Shown piece after piece: positions 15,610-24,031 of a stretch of 64,000 nucleotides of DNA (the first letter of the stretch is position 1; the number at the start of each line of letters is the position of its first letter). The DNA is from UBA11524 sp045132495 (lineage in GTDB: Bacteria; Bacillota; Clostridia; Christensenellales; Aristaeellaceae). The DNA is taken from contig JBGUSK010000093.1 of assembly GCA_045132495.1 (NCBI GenBank), forward strand, positions 16,533 to 80,532, written 5' to 3'. The position numbers were made by a program, and so were the translations under genes. The notes beneath the pieces were generated by a model. The model was not told where the DNA came from. It did not search any database and worked only from the letters and a program-made list of their open reading frames with translations.

Positions 15610-15642
15610 GGGAACTCTCTCAGATGAGGGAGTTCCTTTTTT
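15610..15642 (+). terminator. Rho-independent terminator after the truncated gene end
   Basis: GGAACTC (15611-15617) pairs with GAGTTCC (15630-15636) with additional pairs inside the loop, then six T residues. Confidence 0.8.
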
Positions 15643-15812
15643 CTGTTGAAAGAGGTGTTTGTCCATTTTTTGTCCATATTCGTGTAGAAATAGGTGTAGC
15701 AGGATCAGAATTCTGTAGCTCATGGAAATACATCTACGTGCTGCCCATTTCTCGTGGGACGGACTAACGGAAAAAACCACGGCAAATTAACGAGGGAATA
15801 CGTATATTGCGG

Positions 15813-15841
15813 TTGCGAAATTCATGGAACAGTGCTATAAT
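15813..15841 (+). promoter_or_regulatory. Promoter of the surface-protein pair
   Basis: TTGCGA (15813-15818), 17 bp, TATAAT (15836-15841). The 5' untranslated region to the ATG at 16022 would be about 170 nt. Confidence 0.65.
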
Positions 15842-16021
15842 ATTGTGGAAAATATATGCAGCTCAGCGTATTATTGTCAGGAAGAAAAACTCGTTCATCA
15901 AGCCTGACTGAATATGCGCAGGAGTCCATGTTTCCTGCCAGGTATTCCTCTCCGCAGGGGCCTCATGGATATAAGAAATGCATTGATTTGTTTGTATTAC
16001 ATATCTATAGGAGGAAGAAAC

Positions 16022-16885
16022 ATGCAAAAGACACTGAAGTATCTGCTCCTTGCCGTGCTGGCAACGCTGCTGCTCATTTTACCGCTTTCGGCGGGGGCAG
16101 AATCCGGTTCCTGCGGCGATAAGCTGAGTTGGTCCATGAATGATGCGGGAACGCTCACAATCTCCGGTTCCGGCAAGATGTGGGATTACGAAGCAGGCAC
16201 TGCTCCCTGGGGCACCGGCGTCAACAAGCTGATTGTTGAAGCGGGCGTGACCAGCATCGGCGATTACGCCTTCTATAACTGCAGCAGCCTCAGCATCGCG
16301 CAGGTGTCTAACCATGTGGCCACGATCGGCGATGCTGCATTCAAAGGCTGCAGCGCTCTCAAGACTATGCAGCTTTTGAACTCCACGCAGGAACAGACTT
16401 CCGGTGATGCCAATGAGGACGGCACTGTGGACATTCTGGATGCACTGCTGATGCTCAAGCACAATGCAGGCTGGAACGTGTTGATCAACGATTCGAGCAC
16501 TGACGTGAACGAGGACGGTGAGACTGACCTCAGGGACGTTCTGGCGATCCTGCAGCGCGATGCAGGCTGGGATGTGGGTGATTTGCCTTTGAGCGATACG
16601 CTGCTGATCCGTATGCTGCTGGCGATGATCGTTCCTTGTGATCATGACGGCAGAACGGAGCTTATCGGAACGACCGTTGCCACCTACGAGCAGGAAGGAT
16701 ACACTGGCGACCTGTTTTGCAAGGAATGCGGCGAGCTCATTGAAGCGGGCATGACGCTGCCCAAGCTGGTGGAGCTGCCTGATACCGGCGATTCCAATCA
16801 GCCGATGCTGTGGCTGCTGATGGTGGCCCTGTCCAGCTGTGCATTGATCCTGTTGCGGCACAGCAAGAAGCTCAAGCAGCAGTAA
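16022..16885 (+). CDS. Cell-wall-anchored protein with LRR_5 repeats, dockerin-like domain and LPDTG sorting signal
   Basis: A protein of 287 aa. AGGAGG precedes the ATG at 16022. Signal peptide 1-26; an Ig-like/BspA entry segment with two LRR_5 units around 70-120 ('VTSIGDYAFYNCSSL', 'VATIGDAAFKGCSAL'); a type I dockerin-like pair of Ca-binding repeats at 128-186 ('GDANEDGTVDILDALLML', 'DVNEDGETDLRDVLAIL'); a four-Cys segment around 206-236; then the sortase motif LPDTG (252-256), a hydrophobic helix and a basic tail. It is therefore covalently wall-attached, while the dockerin could hold a cohesin-bearing partner. Dockerin and LPXTG in one chain is uncommon. It is 15 bp upstream of a secreted protein that also carries LRR_5 units. 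Confidence 0.85.
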   Translation: MQKTLKYLLLAVLATLLLILPLSAGAESGSCGDKLSWSMNDAGTLTISGSGKMWDYEAGTAPWGTGVNKLIVEAGVTSIGDYAFYNCSSLSIAQVSNHVATIGDAAFKGCSALKTMQLLNSTQEQTSGDANEDGTVDILDALLMLKHNAGWNVLINDSSTDVNEDGETDLRDVLAILQRDAGWDVGDLPLSDTLLIRMLLAMIVPCDHDGRTELIGTTVATYEQEGYTGDLFCKECGELIEAGMTLPKLVELPDTGDSNQPMLWLLMVALSSCALILLRHSKKLKQQ

Positions 16886-16900
16886 GAGAGGTACACAAAG

Positions 16901-19900
16901 ATGAAGAAAGCATTGTTTCTACTTTTTGCCTGTCTGATCTTCCTCTGCAGCGTGGCTGCGGCGGCTGATGTGCCTGAGAATTATCCTGAGATCCGTATTG
17001 ATCCGCTGACCGGCGAGCCCTATGACCTGGGCGGGCAGACGGTGTACATCCTGGACTACTGGTCCGGTGAGGGCGGCCGGTGGGAGAATCCGCCGGAGGA
17101 GCGTCAGGCCCAGTATGACTATCAGGACTGGCTGATGGAGACCTACAACTGCACCATCGTGCAGAAGCAAGCTGGCGACTGGCTCACCTGTGCTGATGAG
17201 GTGACGAGTTTTGCCGCTGACCCTGACGGGTCTCTCCGCGTGTACTTCGTTGAGCCCGGCAAGGTTGGCGAACTGATTTCCAATGGTGTTGTGGCGGACT
17301 GGAAGCGCAGCACCTCTGTGGATCTGTCTGAAACAAGCTGGAATCAGGCTACCGTGGATAAGTGGACCCTGGGAGAGCGCGTATACGGTGTGTCTACCGG
17401 TGCATCTGAGCCCCGCGGTCTGCTGTTCTTCAACAAGCGACTGCTGGCGGAGGCTGGCTTCGACTGGGATGTTATCTACGACATGCAGGCCAATGGTACC
17501 TGGACCTGGGATGCGTGGGAAGAAATGCTGGCGCAGACCACCCGCGATACCGACAATGACGGCGTGATCGACGTCTGGGGCGTCGGCGGCAGCGTTGACG
17601 ATATGTATATTCTGGCTCCCTTCACTGCCGGCGGCTCCTTCTTCGAATTTGACAAGAATGGAAAGCTGCAGCCTACTGTGGATTCTGCAGTTACCATCGA
17701 GGCGCTGGAGTGGGCCCAGAACATTCAGAAGACCTACTGGATGCCTCAGCCGGAGGGTGCCAGCTGGGATTGGTACAAGGAGGCTTGGCTCAACGGCCAA
17801 TACACCTTCTATGTTTATCAGTCCTATGGCGGATTTAACGATAATTCCGAGATGTCCGGCATGGATGACGAATGGGGCGCTGTGGCTTTCCCTGTTTCTG
17901 ATGCGGGTGATCCCTATGTGACGGTTGTCTCTGAGAATACCGCCCTGATCCCTGATGTCTATACGGATGATCAGATCTCGAAGATCTCCCTGATCTTCGA
18001 CCTGTGGCACCGTCCCACTCCCGGCTATGACGACGAGTACGCCTGGGTCGGCGATAAGCTGCTTTACACCGATGAGCGTGCAGTATACGAGACCTATGCC
18101 ATGCTGCGCGAGGGCGAGCATGGCCGCGGCAACAAGTCTGAACTGCTGGGTACTCAGAACGATATTCTGGGCATTACGCTGATCTGGAGCATGCCCGACG
18201 GTGATATCAGCACGCTGATCAATGATGCCATGCCTACATGGCAGGACCTGTGTGATGCGCTGAACAGTAAGCTGGCGTCTGATGAGGAGTCTGGGGAATC
18301 GACTCCTGTGGTCTATCCCGACGTCCGCATTGATCCGATGACCGGCAAGCCCTATAACCTGGGCGGACGAACTGTGTACATCCTGGATTACTGGTCCGGC
18401 GACGGTTCCCGTGTGGAGTCTCCCTCCAAAGAGCAGCAAGCCCAGTATGATTACCAGGATTGGCTGATGAAAACGTACAACTGCACCGTCGTGCGGAAGC
18501 AGGCTGGTGATTGGATGTCCTGTGCTGACGAAATGAGCAGCTTCGCCAACGATCCTGATGGATCGCTGCGCCTCTACATCATTGAGCCCGGCAAGGTAGG
18601 TACGTTGATCGCCAATGGCTATGCTGCAGATTGGAACAAGAGCACCACAGTAAACCTGGCAAATGGGCACTGGAATCAGGCCACAATACAGATGTTGACC
18701 GCTGGCAATAGTGTCTATGGTGCTTCTACAGGCGCCTCTGAACCCCGCGGCGTGGTGTACTTTAACAAGCGTATCCTCGATGAGGCGGGCATTGACTGGA
18801 ATTCCATCTACGACATGCAGGCCAAGGGCACCTGGACGTGGGATGTCTGGGAGGAAATGCTGCAAGCGACCTGCCAGGATCTCGACAACGACGGTGTTAT
18901 TGACGTTTGGGGTGTGGGCGGCTCGACAGATGATATGTATCAGCTTGCCGTCTATACCAACGACAGCTCCTTCTTCGATTTTGATGAAACCGGTAAGCTG
19001 CGGCCCACTGTTGGTGATGCGGCTACCCTTGAAGCTTTGAACTGGGCAAAGGACATCAAGGCGAAATACTGGATGCCTACCCCCGAGGATGCCTCCTGGG
19101 ACTGGTACAAGAGCTCCTGGGTCAATGGTGACTATGCCTTCTATGTCTATCAGTCGTACGGCGGCTTCAACACCAACTCTGAAATGTCCAGCATGGAAGA
19201 CGAATGGGGCTGCGTGGCTTTCCCTGTTGCCAAGAAGAATGGCACGTATGTGACCGTTGTCTCTGAAAATACCGCCCTGATCCCCAATGTGTACACCAAT
19301 GAAGAAATCTCGATGATTACGCTGATCTATGAGCTGTGGACGCAGCCCACCCCCGGCTACAACGACAGGAACGGCTGGATCGGCGACAAGTACTCCCTCA
19401 CTGATAAGCGTGCGGTGGACGAGACCTACGCCATGCTGCGCAAGGGCAAGCATTGCCGCAGCAACAAGGTCATCTTCCTGGGCACACAGAATGATGTGCT
19501 GGGTTCCTCTCTGCTGTGGAGCCTGGACTACAGTGATCCTGCGGAGCTGATTGCGGCCGGTCTGCCGAGCTGGCAAGCTCAGTGTGACAGCTTGAATGCT
19601 GCCATGGCCGACATGATCGAACCGGAAGTCGACCTGACGGGTCTTGATGTGCTGAATCTGCCCAAATTCATGACCAGCATCGGCGCGGAAGCTTTCGCGG
19701 GCATTGGCACTCAGACGGTGGTGTTCCCTGATGGCTGTACTTCCATCGGCAGCCGCGTCTTCTCCGGTGCTTCCGACATGGATTATATTGTGGTTCCCGC
19801 CAGCGTGACCAGCATTGCCAGCGACGCCTTCGACGGATGTCCGTCCGGGATGAAGGTACTGGTGCAGCCGCAGAGCTATGCTGCCGCGTTCTGCTGCGAG

Positions 19901-19966
19901 AACGACATCAAGTACGTTGTCCTGTCCACCGAGAATATGGATGAGATCGTTTCTCAGATCTGGTAA
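16901..19966 (+). CDS. Secreted protein with two tandem solute-binding domains and C-terminal LRR_5 repeats
   Basis: A protein of 1021 aa. Signal peptide about 1-22 with an Ala-rich cleavage site and no usable lipobox. Two copies of an extracellular solute-binding protein fold follow, about 28-460 and 471-905. They are similar throughout ('TVYILDYWSG', 'QAQYDYQDWLM.TYNCT', 'GASEPRG', 'TWTWD.WEEML', 'VTVVSENTALIP'). Residues 912-1000 hold LRR_5/BspA repeats ('MTSIGAEAFAGIG', 'CTSIGSRVFSGAS', 'VTSIASDAFDGC'). Substrate-binding proteins are normally single domain, lipid-anchored and beside ABC permeases; here there is no permease nearby. It may capture carbohydrate at the cell surface or act as an adhesin. 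The domain calls are solid; the role is inferred. Confidence 0.85.
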   Translation: MKKALFLLFACLIFLCSVAAAADVPENYPEIRIDPLTGEPYDLGGQTVYILDYWSGEGGRWENPPEERQAQYDYQDWLMETYNCTIVQKQAGDWLTCADEVTSFAADPDGSLRVYFVEPGKVGELISNGVVADWKRSTSVDLSETSWNQATVDKWTLGERVYGVSTGASEPRGLLFFNKRLLAEAGFDWDVIYDMQANGTWTWDAWEEMLAQTTRDTDNDGVIDVWGVGGSVDDMYILAPFTAGGSFFEFDKNGKLQPTVDSAVTIEALEWAQNIQKTYWMPQPEGASWDWYKEAWLNGQYTFYVYQSYGGFNDNSEMSGMDDEWGAVAFPVSDAGDPYVTVVSENTALIPDVYTDDQISKISLIFDLWHRPTPGYDDEYAWVGDKLLYTDERAVYETYAMLREGEHGRGNKSELLGTQNDILGITLIWSMPDGDISTLINDAMPTWQDLCDALNSKLASDEESGESTPVVYPDVRIDPMTGKPYNLGGRTVYILDYWSGDGSRVESPSKEQQAQYDYQDWLMKTYNCTVVRKQAGDWMSCADEMSSFANDPDGSLRLYIIEPGKVGTLIANGYAADWNKSTTVNLANGHWNQATIQMLTAGNSVYGASTGASEPRGVVYFNKRILDEAGIDWNSIYDMQAKGTWTWDVWEEMLQATCQDLDNDGVIDVWGVGGSTDDMYQLAVYTNDSSFFDFDETGKLRPTVGDAATLEALNWAKDIKAKYWMPTPEDASWDWYKSSWVNGDYAFYVYQSYGGFNTNSEMSSMEDEWGCVAFPVAKKNGTYVTVVSENTALIPNVYTNEEISMITLIYELWTQPTPGYNDRNGWIGDKYSLTDKRAVDETYAMLRKGKHCRSNKVIFLGTQNDVLGSSLLWSLDYSDPAELIAAGLPSWQAQCDSLNAAMADMIEPEVDLTGLDVLNLPKFMTSIGAEAFAGIGTQTVVFPDGCTSIGSRVFSGASDMDYIVVPASVTSIASDAFDGCPSGMKVLVQPQSYAAAFCCENDIKYVVLSTENMDEIVSQIW

Positions 19967-20043
19967 AACAGGTCCGACTCTGCATTGGATCGCAATTCAA
20001 ACTCGAAAAGGTACGAAGTCGCATCCGACGCAACATGACATCC

Positions 20044-20085
20044 ACGGCCTTACCCGGTTCAACGCCGGGCGAGGTCGTTTTGTGT
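20044..20085 (+). terminator. Rho-independent terminator after the surface-protein operon
   Basis: A 14-position stem (ACGGCCTTACCCGG with CCGGGCGAGGTCGT, two G-U pairs and one mismatch) and a 7-nt loop, followed by TTTTGTGTG. Confidence 0.7.
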
Positions 20086-20104
20086 GTATGTTCTTTGAGG
20101 ATAT

Positions 20105-20133
20105 TTGACTGTTACGAAAACGTGTGGTATAAT
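20105..20133 (+). promoter_or_regulatory. Promoter of the HAD phosphatase-nagA unit
   Basis: TTGACT (20105-20110), 17 bp, TATAAT (20128-20133), about 60 bp before the HAD gene start. Confidence 0.8.
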
Positions 20134-20191
20134 TAAAGTAACGGTCGTCAACACTGATATAAGGCTGACAGCGATTGAAAAGAGGTTGTAT

Positions 20192-20968
20192 ATGAATCCC
20201 ATCCAGATCATCTTTTTTGATATTGATGGTACGCTGGTGAATCCGAAAACAGGGAGAATCTCTGAAAAGACGATGCTGGCCTTGACACGCCTGAAAGAAA
20301 AGGGCGTCAAGCTGTGTATTTCCACCGGCAGAGCTCCTTTTGAAGTTCCGGATTTTGGTACACTGCAATTTGACGCCTATTGTACCTATAATGGATCGCT
20401 GTGCTATGCGAATCATGAGATCATCCATAGTACCCCGATTGCGCCGGAGGATGTGGCGAGAGTGATCAATAATGCAAGAGGGATCGGCCGTCCGGTCTCG
20501 GTTGCGGTCAAGGAACGTCTGGCTGCCAATGGTTTGGATCCGGATTTAGCGGATTACTACCGATTGGCGGGTCTGGAGCTGACGATTGCTGCGGATTTCG
20601 ACGAAGCGTGTCGGGAAGATGTCTACCAGATCCTTGTCGGCTGCCGGGAAACGGAACATGCCAGCATTGCGGACGGCGCGACCGGCGTCAAGATTGCGGT
20701 ATCCTGGGAACGGGCGGTGGATGTGATTCCGGCTTGCAGCGGGAAGGGAACTGCTATCACCAAAACGCTTGCGCACTTTGGCGTGGATGCATCCTGCGCA
20801 ATGGCGTTCGGGGACAGTCAGAATGATCTGGAGATGCTAAAAGCAGTTGGGATGGGCGTCGCCATGGGCAACGCTGCAGACCAGGTGAAGGCGGTCGCGG
20901 ATGATGTATGCGGGTCGGTGTACGAGGATGGCATCTACCATTACTGTTTCGGACGGGGATTGCTCTGA
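20192..20968 (+). CDS. HAD-superfamily IIB (Cof-like) sugar-phosphatase
   Basis: A protein of 258 aa starting at MNPIQIIFFD, the first ATG after the promoter, with AGAGGTTG upstream. HAD motif I 'FFDIDGTL' (8-15), motif II in 'LCISTGRA', motif III Lys in the cap-to-core return, and motif IV 'AFGDSQNDLEML' define a Mg-dependent phosphatase of the Cof group, which usually acts on sugar phosphates. It is co-directional with nagA 90 bp downstream, so it may act on an amino-sugar phosphate; this is inferred from the neighbourhood. Confidence 0.9.
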   Translation: MNPIQIIFFDIDGTLVNPKTGRISEKTMLALTRLKEKGVKLCISTGRAPFEVPDFGTLQFDAYCTYNGSLCYANHEIIHSTPIAPEDVARVINNARGIGRPVSVAVKERLAANGLDPDLADYYRLAGLELTIAADFDEACREDVYQILVGCRETEHASIADGATGVKIAVSWERAVDVIPACSGKGTAITKTLAHFGVDASCAMAFGDSQNDLEMLKAVGMGVAMGNAADQVKAVADDVCGSVYEDGIYHYCFGRGLL

Positions 20969-21057
20969 TCCGCTTTCGACGGGCGATTGAGGGAGAAAGG
21001 ATTCACAGGCTGTTTTCTGCGGTATCGGGATAAAGGAGATAAAGGAGGCAGGTTCCA

Positions 21058-22188
21058 ATGTTTTATAAGAATGCCAGGATCTTTTGCAACGATTTTACCT
21101 TTCGGATGGGCGCTTTTGAAGTGATCGACGGAAAATTCGGGCGGATTCTGCCGATGGATATCCCGGAGGATTCTGTTGATCTGAAGGGCGCAACGGTGCT
21201 GCCGGGGTTGATCGACGTGCATAGCCATGGCAATTCGGGCGCTGATTTTTCCGACGGTGATTACGAAGGACTCAAGACGATGGCGGCGTACTACGCGCAG
21301 GTAGGTGTCACGTCCTTTGCGCCCGCTTCCATGACGCTGCCTTATGAAACATTGGCCAAGGCATTTGCAAATGCAAAGCGGCTGACAGAGGAAGCACCTG
21401 CCGGGCTGTCTGTGCTGCGCGGCATCCAGATGGAAGGCCCCTATTTCTCCTACAAGAAGCGCGGCGCCCAGAATCCCGACTATCTGAAAGAGCCGGATTT
21501 TGAAGGCTTCAAAGCCCTGCAGGATGGATGCGGCGGATTGGTGCGGATTGTGGACGTTGCACCCGAGCTGCCTGGCGCAGAGGAATTTGTGAAGCAGGCA
21601 AAGGAACTGTGCACTGTTTCCATCGCCCATACTGATTCTGACTACGAGCATGCCCGGGCGGCCATCGATGCTGGCGCTACGCACCTGACCCATCTTTACA
21701 ACGCGATGCCTGCCATCCATCACCGCAACCCCGGAGTCATCCCGGCGGCTGCTGAAAATCCCAACGTCCGTGCCGAGTTGATCTGCGATGGTCTCCATGC
21801 TCACCCCGCTATGGTGCGCTTTGCCTTCTCCATTTTCGGCGGCGAACGGATGGTGTTGGTCTCTGACTCCGGCCGCTGCTGCGGAATGCCAAACGGCAGC
21901 AAGTTCGAGCTGGGCGGTCAGGATGCATGGCTGGTGGATGGTGTTGCCCGCCTGGCAGACGGTACGATTGCCTGCTCAGCAACCAATTTGTATGACTGCA
22001 TGGTCAATGCGATCCGCTTTGGTATTGCGGAGGAAGATGCCATCCGCGCGGCGAGCTATAACCCGGCCTGTGCCATCGGAGCGGAGGCAGTGGTTGGTTC
22101 CATCGAAACGGGCAAGGTGGCAGACTTCCTTGTCTGCTCCGCGGATTATGCCAGCCGCCGTGTCTTCATGGCTGGACAGGAGCTGTAA
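21058..22188 (+). CDS. nagA: N-acetylglucosamine-6-phosphate deacetylase
   Basis: A protein of 376 aa with AAAGGAGGCAGG before the ATG. It hydrolyses GlcNAc-6-P to GlcN-6-P and acetate in the cytoplasm. Amidohydrolase features are 'LIDVHSHGNSG' (metal HxH), 'IQMEGPYFSYKKRGAQNP' (Glu metal ligand), 'SIAHTDSDYEHARAAIDAGATHLTHLYNAM' (two His ligands, NagA signature) and 'LVSDSGRCCG' (catalytic Asp). The length is normal. It converges with nagB, which uses its product, over a shared terminator. The nearby PTS would supply the 6-phosphate substrate. Confidence 0.92.
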   Translation: MFYKNARIFCNDFTFRMGAFEVIDGKFGRILPMDIPEDSVDLKGATVLPGLIDVHSHGNSGADFSDGDYEGLKTMAAYYAQVGVTSFAPASMTLPYETLAKAFANAKRLTEEAPAGLSVLRGIQMEGPYFSYKKRGAQNPDYLKEPDFEGFKALQDGCGGLVRIVDVAPELPGAEEFVKQAKELCTVSIAHTDSDYEHARAAIDAGATHLTHLYNAMPAIHHRNPGVIPAAAENPNVRAELICDGLHAHPAMVRFAFSIFGGERMVLVSDSGRCCGMPNGSKFELGGQDAWLVDGVARLADGTIACSATNLYDCMVNAIRFGIAEEDAIRAASYNPACAIGAEAVVGSIETGKVADFLVCSADYASRRVFMAGQEL

Positions 22189-22198
22189 GCATAAAATG

Positions 22199-22229
22199 AC
22201 GCCCTTCGGATCATCCGAAGGGCGTTTTG
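22199..22229. terminator. Bidirectional terminator between nagA and nagB
   Basis: ACGCCCTTCGGA and TCCGAAGGGCGT, a 12-bp perfect stem with 3-nt loop, then TTTT (plus strand) and AAAATG on the left for the minus strand. Confidence 0.85.
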
Positions 22230-22236
22230 CAGGAGA

Positions 22237-23022
22237 TTATTTCTCGTTCTTATAGATTTCCTTGAAATACCTGTAGGTATCGACCTTCAGCTCGCCGCAG
22301 GCAGCCTCGTCACAAGCAACGATTCCGTCGGGATGCAGCTGCAGGGCAGAAATGGTCCAGGCGTGATCAACGCCGCCTTCCACACAATGACGCAGCGCGC
22401 GGGCTTTGTTGTGGCCGCTGATGAGCAGCAGCACCTGGCGGGAATCGCAGACCGTGCCAACGCCCACGGAAAGGGCGGTCTTGGGCACCTTGTCAGGATC
22501 GTTGTCAAAGAAACGGGAGTTGGCGATTAAGGTATCTTCGGTCAGGGCACGGACGCCGGTGCGGGAGGTCAGGGAAGTGAAGGGCTCGTTGAAAGCGATG
22601 TGTCCGTCCACACCTGCGCCGCCCATGAAGAGGTCGATACCGCCGCAGGCCTTGATCTTCTCCTCATAGCGCTGGCACTCGCCTTCGGGATCATCCGTCA
22701 TACCATCCAGGATATTGATATTCTCCGCAGGAATATCAATGTGGTCGAAGAAATTGTGGTGCATGAAGTACCAGTAGCTCTGGTCGTGCTCACGGGGCAG
22801 GCCGATGTATTCATCCATATTGAAGGTGATGACGTTCTTGAAGGAGACCTCTCCGGCCCGGTTCATCTCAATGAGGCGCTTGTACACGCCCAGCGGCGAG
22901 GAACCGGTCGGCAAGCCAAGAACGAAGGGACGATCCGCCTTGTGGTTGTTGATGGCGTCTGCAATGTGCTGCGCGGCCCATGCACACATCTCGTTGTAGT
23001 TGTTCTTGATAATCAGTTTCAT
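22237..23022 (-). CDS. nagB: Glucosamine-6-phosphate deaminase
   Basis: A protein of 261 aa starting at MKLIIKNN, because GGGGGA has correct spacing to this ATG and none to the ATG two codons earlier. It converts GlcN-6-P to fructose-6-P and ammonia. Signatures are 'VLGLPTGSSPLGVYK' (phosphate-binding loop), 'FNMDEYIGLP' (catalytic Asp), 'GGAGVDGHIAFNEP' (Asp/His catalytic pair) and the C-terminal 'HPDGIVACDEAACGELKV'. The length is typical. It is transcribed alone, convergent with nagA. Confidence 0.96.
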   Translation of the reverse strand: MKLIIKNNYNEMCAWAAQHIADAINNHKADRPFVLGLPTGSSPLGVYKRLIEMNRAGEVSFKNVITFNMDEYIGLPREHDQSYWYFMHHNFFDHIDIPAENINILDGMTDDPEGECQRYEEKIKACGGIDLFMGGAGVDGHIAFNEPFTSLTSRTGVRALTEDTLIANSRFFDNDPDKVPKTALSVGVGTVCDSRQVLLLISGHNKARALRHCVEGGVDHAWTISALQLHPDGIVACDEAACGELKVDTYRYFKEIYKNEK

Positions 23023-23187
23023 GTGCATTCCCCCTATGTGCTTTGCCGGAAAGATGATGAGTCTTTCCGTGTTTGCTATTATTATACATGTTTTTTCCGC
23101 ATTTGTCTATTACTCTGCAGCAGTTTATTGATGATACTTTCAATTTGGATGTGTATGCAAGATAAGGTAAATAAGGGAGGGCCTGAT

Positions 23188-23937
23188 GTGACGGAAATTC
23201 TGGAAGTAGCGGTCGATTCATTGGCATCTGCGCGCGCGGCGATTGCGGGTGGAGCAGACAGGCTGGAGCTGTGCAGTGCGCTGGCGGTAGGTGGTTTGAC
23301 GCCATACACGGAGCTTTTGCAGCAGATCCGTACAGAAAGCAACATTCCGATCCGCTGCCTGATTCGTGTGCGGGGCGGCGATTTCCTGTACACAAGGGAG
23401 GAAATTATGCTGATGGCAGCCCAGATTGATCATCTGCGGGATACAGGTGCAGATGGGTTTGTGATTGGATGCCTGACTGCACAGGGAGAATTGGATGGCG
23501 AAGGGATGGCACCGTTGCTGACGGCAGCAAGAGGGAAGGGGCTGACGCTGCATCGCTGCATCGACGTGTCCTGCGATCCATGCCGAACCTATCTACATGC
23601 CAAGGAACTGGGATTCGACACTGTCTTGACCAGCGGCGCAGCTGGCTGTAGTTCGCAGGGAATTGAAACCATCCGTGCCCTTGTTCAATTGCGGGATAAG
23701 TGCCATGGCCCGGAGGTGCTCGTAGGAGCAGGCGTCAATGCTGATGTCATCGCGGCGTTCAGATCGGCCTGCCCTGGGATACGTGCTTTCCACATGAGCG
23801 GGAAGGTGGAGAAGGAGAGCGGTATGCTATTCCGTCGGGAAGGGGTTCCCATGGGGCTTCCTGGCCTGGATGAATGGCATATCCAGCAGACCAGCGAAGC
23901 CAATGTCCGCGCCGCCCGCGCTGCGCTGGATGCATGA
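23188..23937 (+). CDS. cutC: CutC-family protein
   Basis: A TIM-barrel protein of 249 aa. The GTG at 23188 has GGGAGG 7 bases upstream; an ATG at 23155 has none. The family pattern is clear: 'EVAVDSLASARAAIAGGADRLELCSALAVGGLTPY', 'IRCLIRVRGGDFLYTREEIMLM', 'GADGFVIGCLTAQGELD', 'TLHRCIDVSCDP', 'DTVLTSGA', 'VGAGVNADVI' and 'FHMSGK'. CutC was named for copper homeostasis in E. coli, but that role is debated. Next to nag and PTS genes a metabolic role is as likely. Divergent from nagB. Confidence 0.93.
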   Translation: MTEILEVAVDSLASARAAIAGGADRLELCSALAVGGLTPYTELLQQIRTESNIPIRCLIRVRGGDFLYTREEIMLMAAQIDHLRDTGADGFVIGCLTAQGELDGEGMAPLLTAARGKGLTLHRCIDVSCDPCRTYLHAKELGFDTVLTSGAAGCSSQGIETIRALVQLRDKCHGPEVLVGAGVNADVIAAFRSACPGIRAFHMSGKVEKESGMLFRREGVPMGLPGLDEWHIQQTSEANVRAARAALDA

Positions 23938-23954
23938 ATCAGCAGCAGTTGTGA

Positions 23955-23989
23955 TAAAAAACTGCCCCGGAGATTTTTCTCCGGGGCAG
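23955..23989 (-). terminator. Terminator of the PTS operon
   Basis: CTGCCCCGGAGA and TCTCCGGGGCAG, a 12-bp perfect stem with short loop. On the minus strand it is followed by TTTTTT, and it lies 42 bp after the EIICB stop. Confidence 0.9.
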
Positions 23990-24031
23990 CGCTGTTATCT
24001 GCCGCGTGGGCCGCAGCAGAACAGAGATGTC

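Larger units (their letters stand above)
15279..16021 (+). other. Intergenic region with a truncated gene end; probable element-chromosome junction
   Basis: No complete gene is seen. An open frame without a start runs from 15474 to TAA 15588-15590 and ends 'GNNPMVGATVAVAVAVENAS K'. Only its last 25 residues look protein-like. It is followed by a strong terminator, so it looks like the 3' remnant of a host gene whose body was displaced by the element. The parent gene is not recognised. Further right lies a good promoter (15813-15841) for the secreted-protein genes. Confidence 0.4.

Noticed and set aside
16919..19576. Very long open frame (over 800 codons) antisense to the tandem solute-binding protein
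   Set aside because: The plus-strand protein has a signal peptide and internally repeated domains; the antisense product mirrors the same duplication and has no recognised domain.
23023..23187. glmS-type ribozyme or GlcNAc riboswitch near nagB/cutC
   Set aside because: No conserved ribozyme core is visible, and the region is too short.
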